A DNA stretch of 64,000 bases from Cyanobacteria bacterium REEB67. Its GTDB lineage: Bacteria > Cyanobacteriota > Vampirovibrionia > Obscuribacterales > Obscuribacteraceae. Below are positions 53,491 through 63,533 of the stretch, piece by piece. The stretch lies in assembly GCA_018971775.1 (NCBI GenBank), contig JAGXAB010000027.1:1-64000 (forward strand), given 5' to 3'. The stretch's first letter is position 1. Each line of letters starts with the position of its first letter. Both the position numbers and the translations under genes were made by a program. The notes beneath the pieces are model-generated. The model was not told where the DNA came from, made no database searches, and was given only the letters and a program-made list of their open reading frames with translations.

Positions 53491-54420
53491 ATGGCAGATC
53501 CTCAACGCCGACACAAGCGGATCAAAATCACCTTGCTCCTGGCCGGTCTGGCACTGGCGCTCGTGCCTGGTGCGGCGAGTCTACGCGCTCAACAGTATAG
53601 TTCAAACCGGCTTGCCGTCGGTCGCGAAGCGAAGGTGGCTCAGAGCAACCTGACAATCAATCTGCCCTGCGATTTGAATTTCAAAAGCCGCGCCGAAATC
53701 ATTGAACTGCGTCGCCGCTATGTCTATGAGCATCCCGAATTGCTCACTTATCAATATACGGCCACACCAAGTATTTTTGAAGGCATCGAAGATGGCAAGC
53801 CCTGGTGCGGCCTGGAAGGCGACATGTTTTATGGACCGGGTGAAAAAGCGATTCTCGGCGGTTCGGAAGAATCTCGATTTTTGAACAATCCATTTGTTCT
53901 GGTGGCAGCCAATATCAATTCGACTCGCTTCGCCTTCAATGACAACAAATATTCCGATGTCGAAGATTTCATCAAACGCTCAGGCGTCCCGACCTATCTG
54001 CTGCCGAGCCAGGCCGTCATCGACGCCAGGCAGTGCCGGCAGGAAGTCTCATACAACGTCAGCCAGTGGCTTCTGAATATGGAAAAGGCGATGGAGACGA
54101 AGTTTAAACTGGACGAAGTACCCTTCGACCTGGTCGCTTATAATGCGCGGGACCTGGGCTACAACTTCATGCAGGTCGACAGTCGCTATTCAAAAGGGTT
54201 AAACAAGACCGGCAACTCGCCGGTGGCTATAACTCAATTTATCCACTGCGGCGGCTCCTGCGGCTACCCTGGCGGCTGCAACAATATGAGCCCTTTCATC
54301 AAAGACCTGCATGACTTTCACCTGACCAACCTGCCCGCTCAAGCCGTCATCTATCTCTGGCGCCAGAGACCGGGAAGCAGTCAAACAGCCGACTTCATGG
54401 TCGTTTTAAACTTCCAGTGA
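53491..54420 (+). CDS. Secreted Cys-containing protein of unknown function
   Basis: A 309-residue protein with a signal peptide (ITLLLAGLALALVPGAASLRA) and a mature region I do not recognise. It contains NLPCDLNFKSRAEIIELRRR and WCGLEGDMFYGPGEKAILGG, and near the C-terminus a Cys/Gly cluster (IHCGGSCGYPGGCNNMSP) that could bind a metal or form disulfides. The ATG at 53491 has AAGG 8 nt upstream. It is divergent from mtnA with a 71-bp gap and is followed by a terminator. Codon usage looks like its neighbours. Confidence 0.78.
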   Translation: MADPQRRHKRIKITLLLAGLALALVPGAASLRAQQYSSNRLAVGREAKVAQSNLTINLPCDLNFKSRAEIIELRRRYVYEHPELLTYQYTATPSIFEGIEDGKPWCGLEGDMFYGPGEKAILGGSEESRFLNNPFVLVAANINSTRFAFNDNKYSDVEDFIKRSGVPTYLLPSQAVIDARQCRQEVSYNVSQWLLNMEKAMETKFKLDEVPFDLVAYNARDLGYNFMQVDSRYSKGLNKTGNSPVAITQFIHCGGSCGYPGGCNNMSPFIKDLHDFHLTNLPAQAVIYLWRQRPGSSQTADFMVVLNFQ

Positions 54421-54427
54421 GTAAAAA

Positions 54428-54447
54428 GAGCAGCCCGGGGGCTGCTC
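54428..54447 (+). terminator. Intrinsic terminator after the 53491 gene
   Basis: GAGCAGCCC pairs with GGGCTGCTC around a tight loop, followed by a C then TTTT. It lies 8 bp after the stop codon and stops rightward transcripts before convergent ftsZ. A second short palindrome (AGGCTTGCAAGCCT, about 54510) overlaps the ftsZ end. Confidence 0.85.
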
Positions 54448-54523
54448 CTTTTATATTGTCTTCTAATTATATTGCCTTCTAAGCTATGGCTTTCTAAATC
54501 CGGCATCGGAGGCTTGCAAGCCT

Positions 54524-55687
54524 TTATTTAGGGCCTCTGGTCTTGAGAAACTCAGGGATATCGAGGATGTCCGAAGCAATTTTTTGAGCTTGCTCGCGAG
54601 CCGGAGCTTGCTGTCTGATTTCCGGTTGCTGTTGTTGAGCGCGCACCTGCACCTGTTGCTGCTGCACGGGTGCTGCCTGCTGACCGGAACGCTGCCTGGG
54701 CTGCGATTGGACAAGCATGTCGAAACCGGTGGCGATGACAGTGATCAAGACTTCGCCGTGCAGTCTATCGTCAAGTACGGCACCGAATATGATATTAGCT
54801 TCGTCGGATACCGCCGAGTAGATAACGTTGGCTGCTTCCTGCACTTCGTGCAGAGTCAGGTCAGGGCCGCCGGTGACGTTGAAGATCACACCGGATGCGC
54901 CGTCGATAGTGGTCTCGAGCAAGGGGCTGTTGATGGCATTGCGGGCGGCTTCGACAGCGCGGCCTTCGCCGGTGGCACGACCGACACCCATAAGGGCGGA
55001 GCCGGCCGTCTGCATGACAGCTTTGACGTCGGCAAAGTCCACGTTAATCAAACCGGGCACGGTGATGATGTCCGAAATACCCTGCACACCTTGCATCAAT
55101 ACTTTGTCGGCTTCAACAAAGGCTTCCTGCATGGAGGCTCTGTGGTCGACAACTTCTAGCAGGCGCTGGTTGGGGATGACGATCAATGTGTCGACGCGGG
55201 AGCGGATCTCATTGATGCCGGCTTCGGCTTGATTACTTCTGCGCTTGCCTTCGAACAAGAATGGTCTGGATACGACGCCGACGGTGAGAGCGCCCATTTC
55301 TTTGGCTACTTCAGCGACGATCGGAGCGGCACCAGTACCGGTACCACCCCCCATACCGGCGGCGATGAAAACCATGTCGGCGCCTTGCAGAGCCTGCATG
55401 ATTTCCTCGCGGCTTTCTTCAGCCGCCTTTTGACCGATATTGGGGTTGCCACCAGCGCCTAAGCCGCGGGTGAGTTTGGAACCGATCTGCAATCGATTTT
55501 TGGCTGCGGATAAATCCAGAGCTTGGGCGTCGGTATTACAGGACCAGAATTCAACGCCATTCAGACCGGCCGCAATCATGCGGTTTACGGCATTGGAGCC
55601 GGCTCCGCCGCAACCAACGACCTTGATATTCGCCTTCATTTCAAAGGCGTTTCCGGCCTTATCGTTTTTTTCAACGCGCTCAACCAC
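54524..55687 (-). CDS. ftsZ: Cell division protein FtsZ
   Basis: The tubulin-like GTPase that forms the division ring. Of 387 residues: [17 protein letters not shown], the [10 protein letters not shown] tubulin signature, the T7 loop [20 protein letters not shown] (read in parts) and a Gln-rich linker. The C-terminal tail [10 protein letters not shown] is the conserved peptide that binds FtsA/ZipA-type partners. The start is GTG 55687, with a 15-residue N-terminal extension before the core. It stands alone, without ftsA or ftsQ. Confidence 0.95.
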   Translation of the reverse strand: MVERVEKNDKAGNAFEMKANIKVVGCGGAGSNAVNRMIAAGLNGVEFWSCNTDAQALDLSAAKNRLQIGSKLTRGLGAGGNPNIGQKAAEESREEIMQALQGADMVFIAAGMGGGTGTGAAPIVAEVAKEMGALTVGVVSRPFLFEGKRRSNQAEAGINEIRSRVDTLIVIPNQRLLEVVDHRASMQEAFVEADKVLMQGVQGISDIITVPGLINVDFADVKAVMQTAGSALMGVGRATGEGRAVEAARNAINSPLLETTIDGASGVIFNVTGGPDLTLHEVQEAANVIYSAVSDEANIIFGAVLDDRLHGEVLITVIATGFDMLVQSQPRQRSGQQAAPVQQQQVQVRAQQQQPEIRQQAPAREQAQKIASDILDIPEFLKTRGPK

Positions 55688-56038
55688 AGCTATTGGACCT
55701 CACACAAAATCTACTGAATATTCACAAGGGCCTGACGAATCCTCCGAGAAGACCTCGTTGCCTATCGCCTGACCACAGGGAGCCATTTAGAACGCCGAGT
55801 AGTGTCTGACGGGAGTCGTCAACACCGCTGCAATCGGGCTGTCTAGCTTAAGTTATGGTAGAACCTATCTAGTCTATTTGCAAGTTGCTGCACATCGTAT
55901 GTCGTTAACCTTTTCAAATAGTAGATGGGCATAGCCACTAGGCCCAAGTCGGTTGCCAACAAGTGTCCCAGCAGCTTTACAACTACCCCAAAATGGCGCC
56001 GCCAAAGGCTGCCGCCCCAGATAAAATTTTAGTCGCTT
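55688..56038. other. 351-bp region upstream of ftsZ
   Basis: This holds the ftsZ promoter and leader and the 3' end of the upstream TPR gene. GGGC/GCCC pairs can be drawn near 55929-55944, but no convincing promoter, RNA or small gene stands out. Confidence 0.4.
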
Positions 56039-56899
56039 TTATTTACCTTTAGTCAATGGCATACCGGCGGCGGCATCTTTCAATTTGCCCAGGACGCGCG
56101 CATAGTCGGCATTGTCCGGGTCAAGATTGACCGCAGTCTGAGCATAATCGACGGCCTGTTTGAATTGTTTGGTGGAAGCGGCGATGCCTGACAAGAGACT
56201 GTAAGCCTCGGCATTTTTCTTATCGAGGGCGATACATTTTTTTAGAGCCGCTTCGGCTTCGGCAGCCTTCCCTTGCTGAGCGTAGGCAGAGCCGAGATAG
56301 TAGTAGGCTCCGGAATTGTCTGAAGCAAGGCCGATCGCCTTCTGCTCTTCGACAATCTGTCCGGCCACATCGCCTTTCAATCCCAGGCATGCGCCAAAAT
56401 CGCGGTGGGCAATCGGATCATTGGCGTTGAGCTTGATCGCCGTGCGAAACTCGGCAATCGACTGGTCTAATTTGTTAAACCGCCCCAGAACCTGCGCGTA
56501 TTTGAGGTGATAGGCCGCTTCTTTGGGTGCCAATCGGACCGCTTCCTTGAGATTGTCGCAGGCCAGCTGCAGCTGCGCCTTGCGAGCATAAGCACGACCT
56601 AGGCCCATGTAGCATTCCGGCTCTTCCGGGCTGAGCTTGACAGCTTTTTTGAATTCTTCGATCGCCTTGTCGACTTCGCCATTGGTTTGATAGGCAACGG
56701 CCAGTTTCAGACGATTTTTTCCATCGTTGGGATTGACTTCCAGGGCAGTTTTATATCGAAAGATGGTATTTTGAATATCTTCCTTGTCATTAGTTTCGGC
56801 AGCTAGGGCGGCACTACCATAGCTGGCCCCGCCGGCAAAAAGAGCGAGAGCCAGGTAGAAACCGACACCAAAAACTCTATTTTTCACAGAAAAAACCAT
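56039..56899 (-). CDS. Secreted TPR-repeat protein
   Basis: A 286-residue protein with a signal peptide (VGFYLALALFAGGASYGSAALA) and about six TPR units, e.g. LKLAVAYQTNGEVDKAIEEF, CYMGLGRAYARKAQLQLACD, YYYLGSAYAQQGKAAEAEAA and AYSLLSGIAASTKQFKQAVD. AAGGGGTG lies 8 nt before ATG 56899; the frame is open to 56932. It would sit outside the cytoplasm and bind other proteins. It is transcribed toward ftsZ but separated by 350 bp. Confidence 0.87.
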   Translation of the reverse strand: MVFSVKNRVFGVGFYLALALFAGGASYGSAALAAETNDKEDIQNTIFRYKTALEVNPNDGKNRLKLAVAYQTNGEVDKAIEEFKKAVKLSPEEPECYMGLGRAYARKAQLQLACDNLKEAVRLAPKEAAYHLKYAQVLGRFNKLDQSIAEFRTAIKLNANDPIAHRDFGACLGLKGDVAGQIVEEQKAIGLASDNSGAYYYLGSAYAQQGKAAEAEAALKKCIALDKKNAEAYSLLSGIAASTKQFKQAVDYAQTAVNLDPDNADYARVLGKLKDAAAGMPLTKGK

Positions 56900-57056
56900 G
56901 ACAGCACCCCTTCCAACTTGAGCATTCACCATTTATTCAACGCAATTATAAGCGCGGCTTTCAACAAGACGTCTACAATAACAGGAAGTAGAAAATGGAA
57001 CACGTCCGCCCTGGAAGAAAGAGAATCGGAAGAAGGGAAACAGAAAAGGTAACTTA

Positions 57057-58346
57057 ATGCACATCTATTTCGACTGGGCTTCACTTTTCTCCAGCCAGGG
57101 CGCATTCATCCTCAAGGTGCTGGTGCCGCCGGTACTCTACTTCCTGCACGGTTACGGCGCGACAATCATGGCGGTGGCGGCCCTTTTTCGCCCCTACGAA
57201 GCCTGGTACATTCCGTTTACAAAAATTCAGCTCTGGTTCACCCCGGGTATCTTTCCCAAGCGGCGAGCAAAACTAGCTCAAGCCGTGGCGACGACTGTCA
57301 CCGAAACCCTACTTACTCCCGCCGATATTACCGATAAGGTCGAGCACCTGCTCACCGAGGAGAACATCTATCTGACCATCGATATGTTCGTGGATGCGGT
57401 CTTGAAGGAATTTCGCGACATCAGCAAACTGCATCGCCTCGCCTCCGATATCGCCGAACTCAGTCCCACTCTGCTCGAGCACTTTGTCCGCTCGGTGATC
57501 GAATCTCTCGAACAGGGCAAAGACAATAAAATCGCCGCGATCACCGAAAAAGTCTTCGACCAGGTCGTGCTCTCGGCGCGCATCTCGCTCGACCAGGCCA
57601 ATGAAATCGCCGCCCGTCTGCTCGAAGCATTTGCCACACCGGCCAAAGTCCGGGTAGGGATGATTACCCTGTTGAGCCCGACCAACATCGCCTCGTTGGA
57701 AGAGTCGATCAATGTGCACGCCTCCGGCCCCTATCGCCTGCTCGCCCGCATTATCGGTGTCAAACGAGTCTGCTATGAATGGCGCAACTTCCTGGAAAAA
57801 GAACCGGAAGAAGCGGAAAAACTGATCGACGACCTCGTGCATCGCTTCGGCATCCGCGATCAAATTGCCGTACAAATAGCCAATTTCGACATGCGCACCA
57901 TGCCACTGCAAACAATCGCCAATTTCAAGGCAAACTTGATCACTTTCATCGAATCTTTCCTGATCGAACATAAAAACGACATCCTCGAATCGGTACGCAA
58001 AGTCGAAGGCGAAGCAATGAGCTCGGTGCGCAACGCCATCGTCCGCTTCAATCCGGAATCGATTCCACAAGAATGGTTAACACGCGCCAAACAAGATCTG
58101 ACCGGATTTTTCGCCTCATATCTCAAGCGCGAACTGGGAGAATTGCTCGAAAAAGCAATCCCTGCCCTGGGTATGTATGCGGTCATCTCTCAAAAAATCG
58201 ACCTGTTCACGGCGCGCCAGCTGGAAGATCTGGTCAAAAGAATTTGCCACCAGGAACTCAAAGCCTTAGAATGGTTTGGCGGGTTAATCGGGCTGGGTCT
58301 GGGCTTTATTCAGATCGCCGTCAACGCTGTTAGAGTCGGTCCTTAA
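57057..58346 (+). CDS. DUF445 family protein
   Basis: A 429-residue protein of the DUF445 family. The N-terminal region has a hydrophobic helix and FRPYEAWYIPFTKIQLWF followed by TPGIFPKRRAKLAQAVA, which match the family start. A helical middle (many Leu/Ile, Glu/Lys repeats) follows, and the C-terminus has a second hydrophobic helix (WFGGLIGLGLGFIQIAV). The function of DUF445 is unknown; such proteins are membrane-associated. AAGG lies 8 nt before the ATG. The kinase gene starts 13 bp after the stop, so the two are co-transcribed. Confidence 0.85.
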   Translation: MHIYFDWASLFSSQGAFILKVLVPPVLYFLHGYGATIMAVAALFRPYEAWYIPFTKIQLWFTPGIFPKRRAKLAQAVATTVTETLLTPADITDKVEHLLTEENIYLTIDMFVDAVLKEFRDISKLHRLASDIAELSPTLLEHFVRSVIESLEQGKDNKIAAITEKVFDQVVLSARISLDQANEIAARLLEAFATPAKVRVGMITLLSPTNIASLEESINVHASGPYRLLARIIGVKRVCYEWRNFLEKEPEEAEKLIDDLVHRFGIRDQIAVQIANFDMRTMPLQTIANFKANLITFIESFLIEHKNDILESVRKVEGEAMSSVRNAIVRFNPESIPQEWLTRAKQDLTGFFASYLKRELGELLEKAIPALGMYAVISQKIDLFTARQLEDLVKRICHQELKALEWFGGLIGLGLGFIQIAVNAVRVGP

Positions 58347-58359
58347 AGAACATGGTCAA

Positions 58360-60123
58360 ATGCCCAGATACGTCAGATCGCCAGCACCACACCCGATACC
58401 GCTAGCGAATCTTGGCCGATTCCCCCTTTATCGCATAAAAATTCCACCTGACTTTCTCGACCTCCTGGTCGGCGCTACTCTTGGCAATCGCTATGTGGTG
58501 CTCAGTGTTATCGGTCGCGGTGGCATGAGTGTTGTTTACAAGGCAAAAGAAATGAGCACCGGCGAAGTGGTGGCAGTCAAGACCCTGCGCACCCATAGCT
58601 TGACCGACGAAATGGTCGTCAAACGTTTCCAGAGAGAAGCCGAGCTTTTAAGCAGACTCAACCACCCGCGCATAGTCAATCTTCATGCCTACGGCACAAG
58701 CGCCCGCGGTCAGCCTTACTTTGTCATGGACTTCCTGGTCGGCGATAACCTGGTCACGGTTTTAAAGCGGGAAGATCACCTCGACCCCGAGCGCTTCCAG
58801 GACATTTTCGTACAGGTCTGCGCCGCTATCGAACACGCCCATAAACACGGCGCCATCCACCGCGACATCAAGCCTGGAAATATTATGCTGACGCGCACCA
58901 GGCGCACCAAAGACTACGTCAAAGTAGTGGATTTCGGTATCGCCAAACTGGCCGAAGAAGCGCAAAAGCTGACGCGCATGGGCGAGGTCTGGGGTTCGCC
59001 TATCTATATGAGTCCGGAGCAGTGTATGGGCGCTCCCCTCGACGCCCGCTCCGACATCTACTCTCTGGGCATCGTCATGTACGAGGCTCTGACCGGCCGC
59101 GTCCCTTTTCTCGGACGCAATTATGCAGACACGATGGGCAAACAAATATCGGAGACGCCGCCGACCTTTGCTGAAATCCGACCGGATGTGGCCATACCAG
59201 CCAGCTTAGAAGGGATCGTGATGAAGGCGATCGCTAAAGATGCAGCCGATCGCTACCAGTCATTGACAGAAATGCGCAGGGATCTTGAATCGGCTCTATC
59301 GGCTCAGCAAACCACCACGCCTCAGCCGCTTCATCCGACCATGTCGGGCAGCCTCGGCAACGCAAACAAAGCAAGCAAAACCAACAACCAGCTGAAGTCT
59401 CCCCGCGACAGCATCTCGCCCAGAGCCTCGGCCAGCAAAATCAAAGTCGCCGACCGCCGTGAAGGCGACAATTCGTTTCCGCGAAGAATGGACGGAAGAC
59501 GCGACACGTCTCAAGATTTGAAAAAGAACGTTCCATCCCAATCACGCAGCAATCTGCGTTCGCAAACGATACCGGATCTGGAGCGGCCCAGAAAACACAG
59601 CACCACCAGACCGCGTATCGATGCCGCAGCCATCAATCCTCATCGCGTGCGCAATTTGATCCTGATCGCCGCCGGCTCGCTTATGCTTACAGGCGGCTTG
59701 ATAGCAGTCTTCACCAATGGACCGCAGGTGGCCAGCGTCCTTGCCACGGTCTTGAAACAGATCATCGGCGGTGGCGACGAATTGTCCCCCGATCATAGCC
59801 AAACTGAAATGCCAAATACCGTGACGAGGGACAGTCAAAGCAGTGCCACTAACAGCGGTGCCCCACTCAATCAACAAGATCCCCAGCAGGCTTTGAAAGA
59901 CTGGCTCACCCCGGGCGGACAGGCCGGCGCCGACACGAGCCCGGCCACCTCGGGCGACGATCAAGGCGGCTACAGTCAGGCGACAAGCACTAGTGATGAA
60001 AGCCAGCAACGCGAAGAAGATGCGCACAGACAGGCAGAGGAAGAAAGCCAGCGGCAAGCGCAGGCAGAAGAAGAGAATCGCAGGCGAGCCGAAGAGCAGA
60101 GCCAGAGCTCAGAACAACGCTAG
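58360..60123 (+). CDS. Membrane-anchored Ser/Thr protein kinase without an N-terminal Cys motif
   Basis: A 587-residue kinase: glycine loop GRGGMSVVYK (52-61), Lys74, catalytic HRDIKPGN with Asp169, DFG 191-193, GSPIYMSPEQ. After the kinase domain there is a Ser/Arg/Lys-rich linker, one transmembrane helix (NLILIAAGSLMLTGGLIAVF, about 427-446) and an external Glu/Gln/Arg-rich tail. Unlike its two relatives here, the N-terminus has no cysteines. The start at 58360 lacks a clear ribosome site. It is cotranscribed with DUF445 and converges on the 1094-residue disordered protein gene with an 11-bp gap. Confidence 0.88.
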   Translation: MPRYVRSPAPHPIPLANLGRFPLYRIKIPPDFLDLLVGATLGNRYVVLSVIGRGGMSVVYKAKEMSTGEVVAVKTLRTHSLTDEMVVKRFQREAELLSRLNHPRIVNLHAYGTSARGQPYFVMDFLVGDNLVTVLKREDHLDPERFQDIFVQVCAAIEHAHKHGAIHRDIKPGNIMLTRTRRTKDYVKVVDFGIAKLAEEAQKLTRMGEVWGSPIYMSPEQCMGAPLDARSDIYSLGIVMYEALTGRVPFLGRNYADTMGKQISETPPTFAEIRPDVAIPASLEGIVMKAIAKDAADRYQSLTEMRRDLESALSAQQTTTPQPLHPTMSGSLGNANKASKTNNQLKSPRDSISPRASASKIKVADRREGDNSFPRRMDGRRDTSQDLKKNVPSQSRSNLRSQTIPDLERPRKHSTTRPRIDAAAINPHRVRNLILIAAGSLMLTGGLIAVFTNGPQVASVLATVLKQIIGGGDELSPDHSQTEMPNTVTRDSQSSATNSGAPLNQQDPQQALKDWLTPGGQAGADTSPATSGDDQGGYSQATSTSDESQQREEDAHRQAEEESQRQAQAEEENRRRAEEQSQSSEQR

Positions 60124-60134
60124 CTAAAGAGACG

Positions 60135-63100
60135 CTAGCTCAATTCAGCTCCGTTCTCATCGCGGAATTTGACGATCGAATCTTTCAATTCACTCAGTGT
60201 TTCGGCAAGCTTAATAAGCTTTTCCGCTCCCTTCAAATCGCGCCGGGAAAATGCCTCCGAACCGCGGTCCGAAATTGTTTCCAGCTCGCTATCGATTGTA
60301 GCGAGAAATTGAGCCAGGTCGGCACGCAGGGAACGAGCACCAGCTTCGGCTCCAACTGGGACGCCTGGCATATATGAGGCAGGCGGCGCTGCCAGCAAAT
60401 TGCCCGGAGCGGCGACCGGCGTGACACCAGGGACCGACGAGAGCGGTATCGGCGACTGAGTGACCTGCAGAGCCTGGCGGAAACCTTCGCGGATGGCAGC
60501 GCGCGAATCGACAGGATTGCTCAGCGGCGACGCGCTCGGGGCGGGAATTGGCGTCGGCACCATAGCTGGTGGCACTGCGCTGGCCGCGGCCGACTCGAGA
60601 TGGCCACCCGTCTCGCCCCCGGTTGGATAGGCTTGCCCAGAGGCATGACCCGCAGGCTCGGGGACATTATTGCCTTCGCCGTAGCTTGTGAACTGATTAC
60701 TCGTGAACGGATCGGCGACGGATCCAGCATGGTTATTCAGGCTGCCAGCGGGCAATGTGGGTAACTCTGATTGACTACTGCGCTCCTGGAAAACAAAGCC
60801 ATCGGGACCGCCCTGAGCGGCAGCGGAGGCGGATGATGCGGAAGGGGCCTGACCTACTGAAGCGATAAAAGCGTTGCCATCTTCCGCTTCAGCTTCCATT
60901 TCCATTTCCAGTTCTGCTTCGAGAGCAGCCTGATCTTTTACTCCGGGCGGCCAGGGCAGGTCGTCGGCGCGGGGCTTGCCGAAATCGAGGAAGCCGATGA
61001 CGTTTGGATTGGCACTGGCATTGCTGTTGAAATTGGAGCTGGAGCTGGAACTGAAACCGGAACCTGTGCCTGAGCCGGAACCGGAACTAGCACTCAAATT
61101 TGCGCTGCCATTTTCGCGAAATTGAGCAAAGCCGTCACCGGCTGCGCGAGCCGAGCCGGCAGCGTTGACGGGATCACCCTCGAAAAGGGCGGCAATTTCG
61201 CGATCACTACCGGCGCCGTCAGCGAAGCCAAGAACGGTCGCGTTCGCCTGAGCAGTCGAGGTAGCGACAGGATCATCAGGCTCGTCCATGATAAAAGCAT
61301 TGGTCTGGGAAGCCGCACCGACACCGGGCTCATCGACCTTATACGGCTCGAATCCGGGCACGGCCGGAGGCAGCACCGGCATGTGCGCGATCTCGCGAGC
61401 AATGGCATCGACACGGATAGAGCCGGAAGTGAAACTTTCGGGGCTAACGATAGGATTGGCCAGCGGTGCGGGCTCGCTCATAAAGGAAGTGCCAAGCTGG
61501 GGATTATAAGCCGGCACCGGCAGCGGTGGCAGACCGGCACTATTCGCCTTACCGACATCAGCACTTTTCCAGCCATCCGAGGAATCGGTGGGTTTATAAA
61601 TCGGCACTGACGAATAATTTGTGGAAGCCGAAGTAGCGTTCGGGACATGAGCAGATAAGGGAGCAGATATAGGATTAGATGCAGGCGTCGGTGCAGCCGC
61701 TGAGGCCAACGGCGGAGCTCCCCAGGGAGATGGAGAGGGCGGGATGGCAGGCTGGGAAACGGCACTGGACGGTGACGCTGCACCACCCGCCTTGGCCACC
61801 TGCGGTCGAGGCGGCAAACCTTCGAAGAGATGGTCTGGCAATTTAGGCAGAGGCGGCTCATCATCACGATCGCCGCTGAACTGACCGCCACCACTGCCTC
61901 CACTGCCAAAAGATGAGGAAGAAGGGGCGCCGCCGAATTGTCCGCTGCCACTAATCCCCGAGCTGCTCGGAGCAGCATATTTCCAGGGCTCATCTTGATT
62001 GAAGCCAAGCGTGCTGGGCAAAGGCTCGGTCTTCCACCGACCACCATCTTGACTTCCTGCACTATCTTCGGATCCGGCAGCGCCTGCACTCGCTCCAGCA
62101 GGAGGGTTGGCGCCTCGTACTGAGCGCACAACGGCCTTCCAGGTCTCATCGGCGGATTTCCAGCCGTCGTCATCGTCGGCAGGTGCCGGAGCGGAACCGG
62201 CAGCTGGCGCGGCTCCAGGTGCAAAGGGCGGAGGATAAGGGGCTTCAGAGGCAGGATTTTGGAATTGTCCAGAAGACATCAGAGGCGACATGCCCGGAGG
62301 CGTCCCCGCAGGCATGGCCGAAGCCACAGGTTGATTGAGGACGCCGGCCAGACCGCTCAAATAGACGCCGTAAGCAGGCAGATCGATTAAACAATCGCAG
62401 GGCGCGTCATCCTGGGCAATGCGGATCATATTATCGAGGAGAGCCCGGTAGATGCCGGTCAATTCATCGGCGGTCACGGCTGTATTCATCGTATGCCAGC
62501 GCACGGCCAGTCCGTCGGCGATCGGTATCAGTTCTATAACCGGCTGGAAGTGTGCCGGCTGGTTACTGAAGCTGAGCAATTTGTCGGCTGGAATGACATA
62601 AGCGAGGACTGAGTCGAGGGTGCCGCGCACGACCATGGTCCAGTAACGGGTGGAGATCCGCCCGGTAAAAACGGAGACAATCTGGGCGCTTTGATGCCAG
62701 CTGGAGATATTTTCCTTAGAGATTACCGGCCGGATCCAGGTGAGCTCGAGGTTTGAGGCACGAGCGACATTATTAAATTCAAAGGCGAGATTCTGAAAAA
62801 CGTCAAACATCTTGTCAACGACATTAATCATCGCATCGTGCTGGGCAGCCGCTTTTGCTTTTTCAGTCACTTCCAGTGAACCGGTATTGTTTTTCATAGC
62901 CGGCAAGATATGCTGGGAAGCCCGCGGATTGGCGCGGTAGGCGCCGAGAACACGACTTTTCCAGAGACCGGAAATCTTGTCGTCCATGGACTCGGAGCTG
63001 GCATTGCTGTCGGGTAGCCGCATCAGATTGGCCGAAGCTCCCGGCTCCGGGCTGCTTGCGGCACTGTGATTGTTGTAATGGACCGGGGGTTCGGCGCGCA

Positions 63101-63419
63101 CCATCGAGTCAGGTACACGGTTGACCTCGATCAGGGTCTTGGTTTCTTCAGACTGACCCTGACCATGACTGAGATTTTGCGCGGCTTTGATAATATCCTG
63201 CTCGAGTTTTGCCGCCGCCGCCTGGGCCTCGGCGGCAGTGGCCAGAGTTTCAGCCGATATGGCCTTCATCTTGGTTCTGGTATTGCGACCTTTGCCGCCG
63301 CCTTTGCCGCCGGAGGAAGAGCCGGATGCACCTGCATTGGTTTTTGTCACTTCTCCTCCCCCGTCCTTGGATTTGGGTGAGCCATCTTTGCCACCCTTTC
63401 CCTTAGAGTCTGGCCACAT
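60135..63419 (-). CDS. Very large, mostly disordered protein with a folded N-terminal domain
   Basis: A 1094-residue protein I do not recognise. The N-terminus is Gly/Lys/Ser-rich; residues about 190-370 look folded, with helices and strands such as MINVVDKMFDVFQNLAFEFN and YWTMVVRGTLDSVLAYVIP. From about 380 to 1035 it is Pro/Ser/Ala/Gly-rich and repetitive, with recurring DGWKSAD motifs (also EPWKYAA). The last 60 residues form a likely coiled coil (ADLAQFLATIDSELETIS). No signal peptide is evident. AGGAGG lies 8 nt before ATG 63419. It is convergent with the kinase, which may suggest regulation by phosphorylation, but nothing proves it. Confidence 0.8.
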   Translation of the reverse strand: MWPDSKGKGGKDGSPKSKDGGGEVTKTNAGASGSSSGGKGGGKGRNTRTKMKAISAETLATAAEAQAAAAKLEQDIIKAAQNLSHGQGQSEETKTLIEVNRVPDSMVRAEPPVHYNNHSAASSPEPGASANLMRLPDSNASSESMDDKISGLWKSRVLGAYRANPRASQHILPAMKNNTGSLEVTEKAKAAAQHDAMINVVDKMFDVFQNLAFEFNNVARASNLELTWIRPVISKENISSWHQSAQIVSVFTGRISTRYWTMVVRGTLDSVLAYVIPADKLLSFSNQPAHFQPVIELIPIADGLAVRWHTMNTAVTADELTGIYRALLDNMIRIAQDDAPCDCLIDLPAYGVYLSGLAGVLNQPVASAMPAGTPPGMSPLMSSGQFQNPASEAPYPPPFAPGAAPAAGSAPAPADDDDGWKSADETWKAVVRSVRGANPPAGASAGAAGSEDSAGSQDGGRWKTEPLPSTLGFNQDEPWKYAAPSSSGISGSGQFGGAPSSSSFGSGGSGGGQFSGDRDDEPPLPKLPDHLFEGLPPRPQVAKAGGAASPSSAVSQPAIPPSPSPWGAPPLASAAAPTPASNPISAPLSAHVPNATSASTNYSSVPIYKPTDSSDGWKSADVGKANSAGLPPLPVPAYNPQLGTSFMSEPAPLANPIVSPESFTSGSIRVDAIAREIAHMPVLPPAVPGFEPYKVDEPGVGAASQTNAFIMDEPDDPVATSTAQANATVLGFADGAGSDREIAALFEGDPVNAAGSARAAGDGFAQFRENGSANLSASSGSGSGTGSGFSSSSSSNFNSNASANPNVIGFLDFGKPRADDLPWPPGVKDQAALEAELEMEMEAEAEDGNAFIASVGQAPSASSASAAAQGGPDGFVFQERSSQSELPTLPAGSLNNHAGSVADPFTSNQFTSYGEGNNVPEPAGHASGQAYPTGGETGGHLESAAASAVPPAMVPTPIPAPSASPLSNPVDSRAAIREGFRQALQVTQSPIPLSSVPGVTPVAAPGNLLAAPPASYMPGVPVGAEAGARSLRADLAQFLATIDSELETISDRGSEAFSRRDLKGAEKLIKLAETLSELKDSIVKFRDENGAELS

Positions 63420-63533
63420 TATCAAAGCCTCCTGAGCGTCACAAAAACGCGTCTATTCTTGAATCTACCCCCAGCCCGGAAGGCTAAAACCAACCTTTTA
63501 AAGACATATAGGAGAAACACACAATTTAATAAA

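Noticed and set aside
58351-58404. Short frame starting MVKCP just before the third kinase, hinting at a frameshifted zinc motif
   Set aside because: It ends after 17 codons and shows no second cysteine pair; the kinase frame itself is intact.
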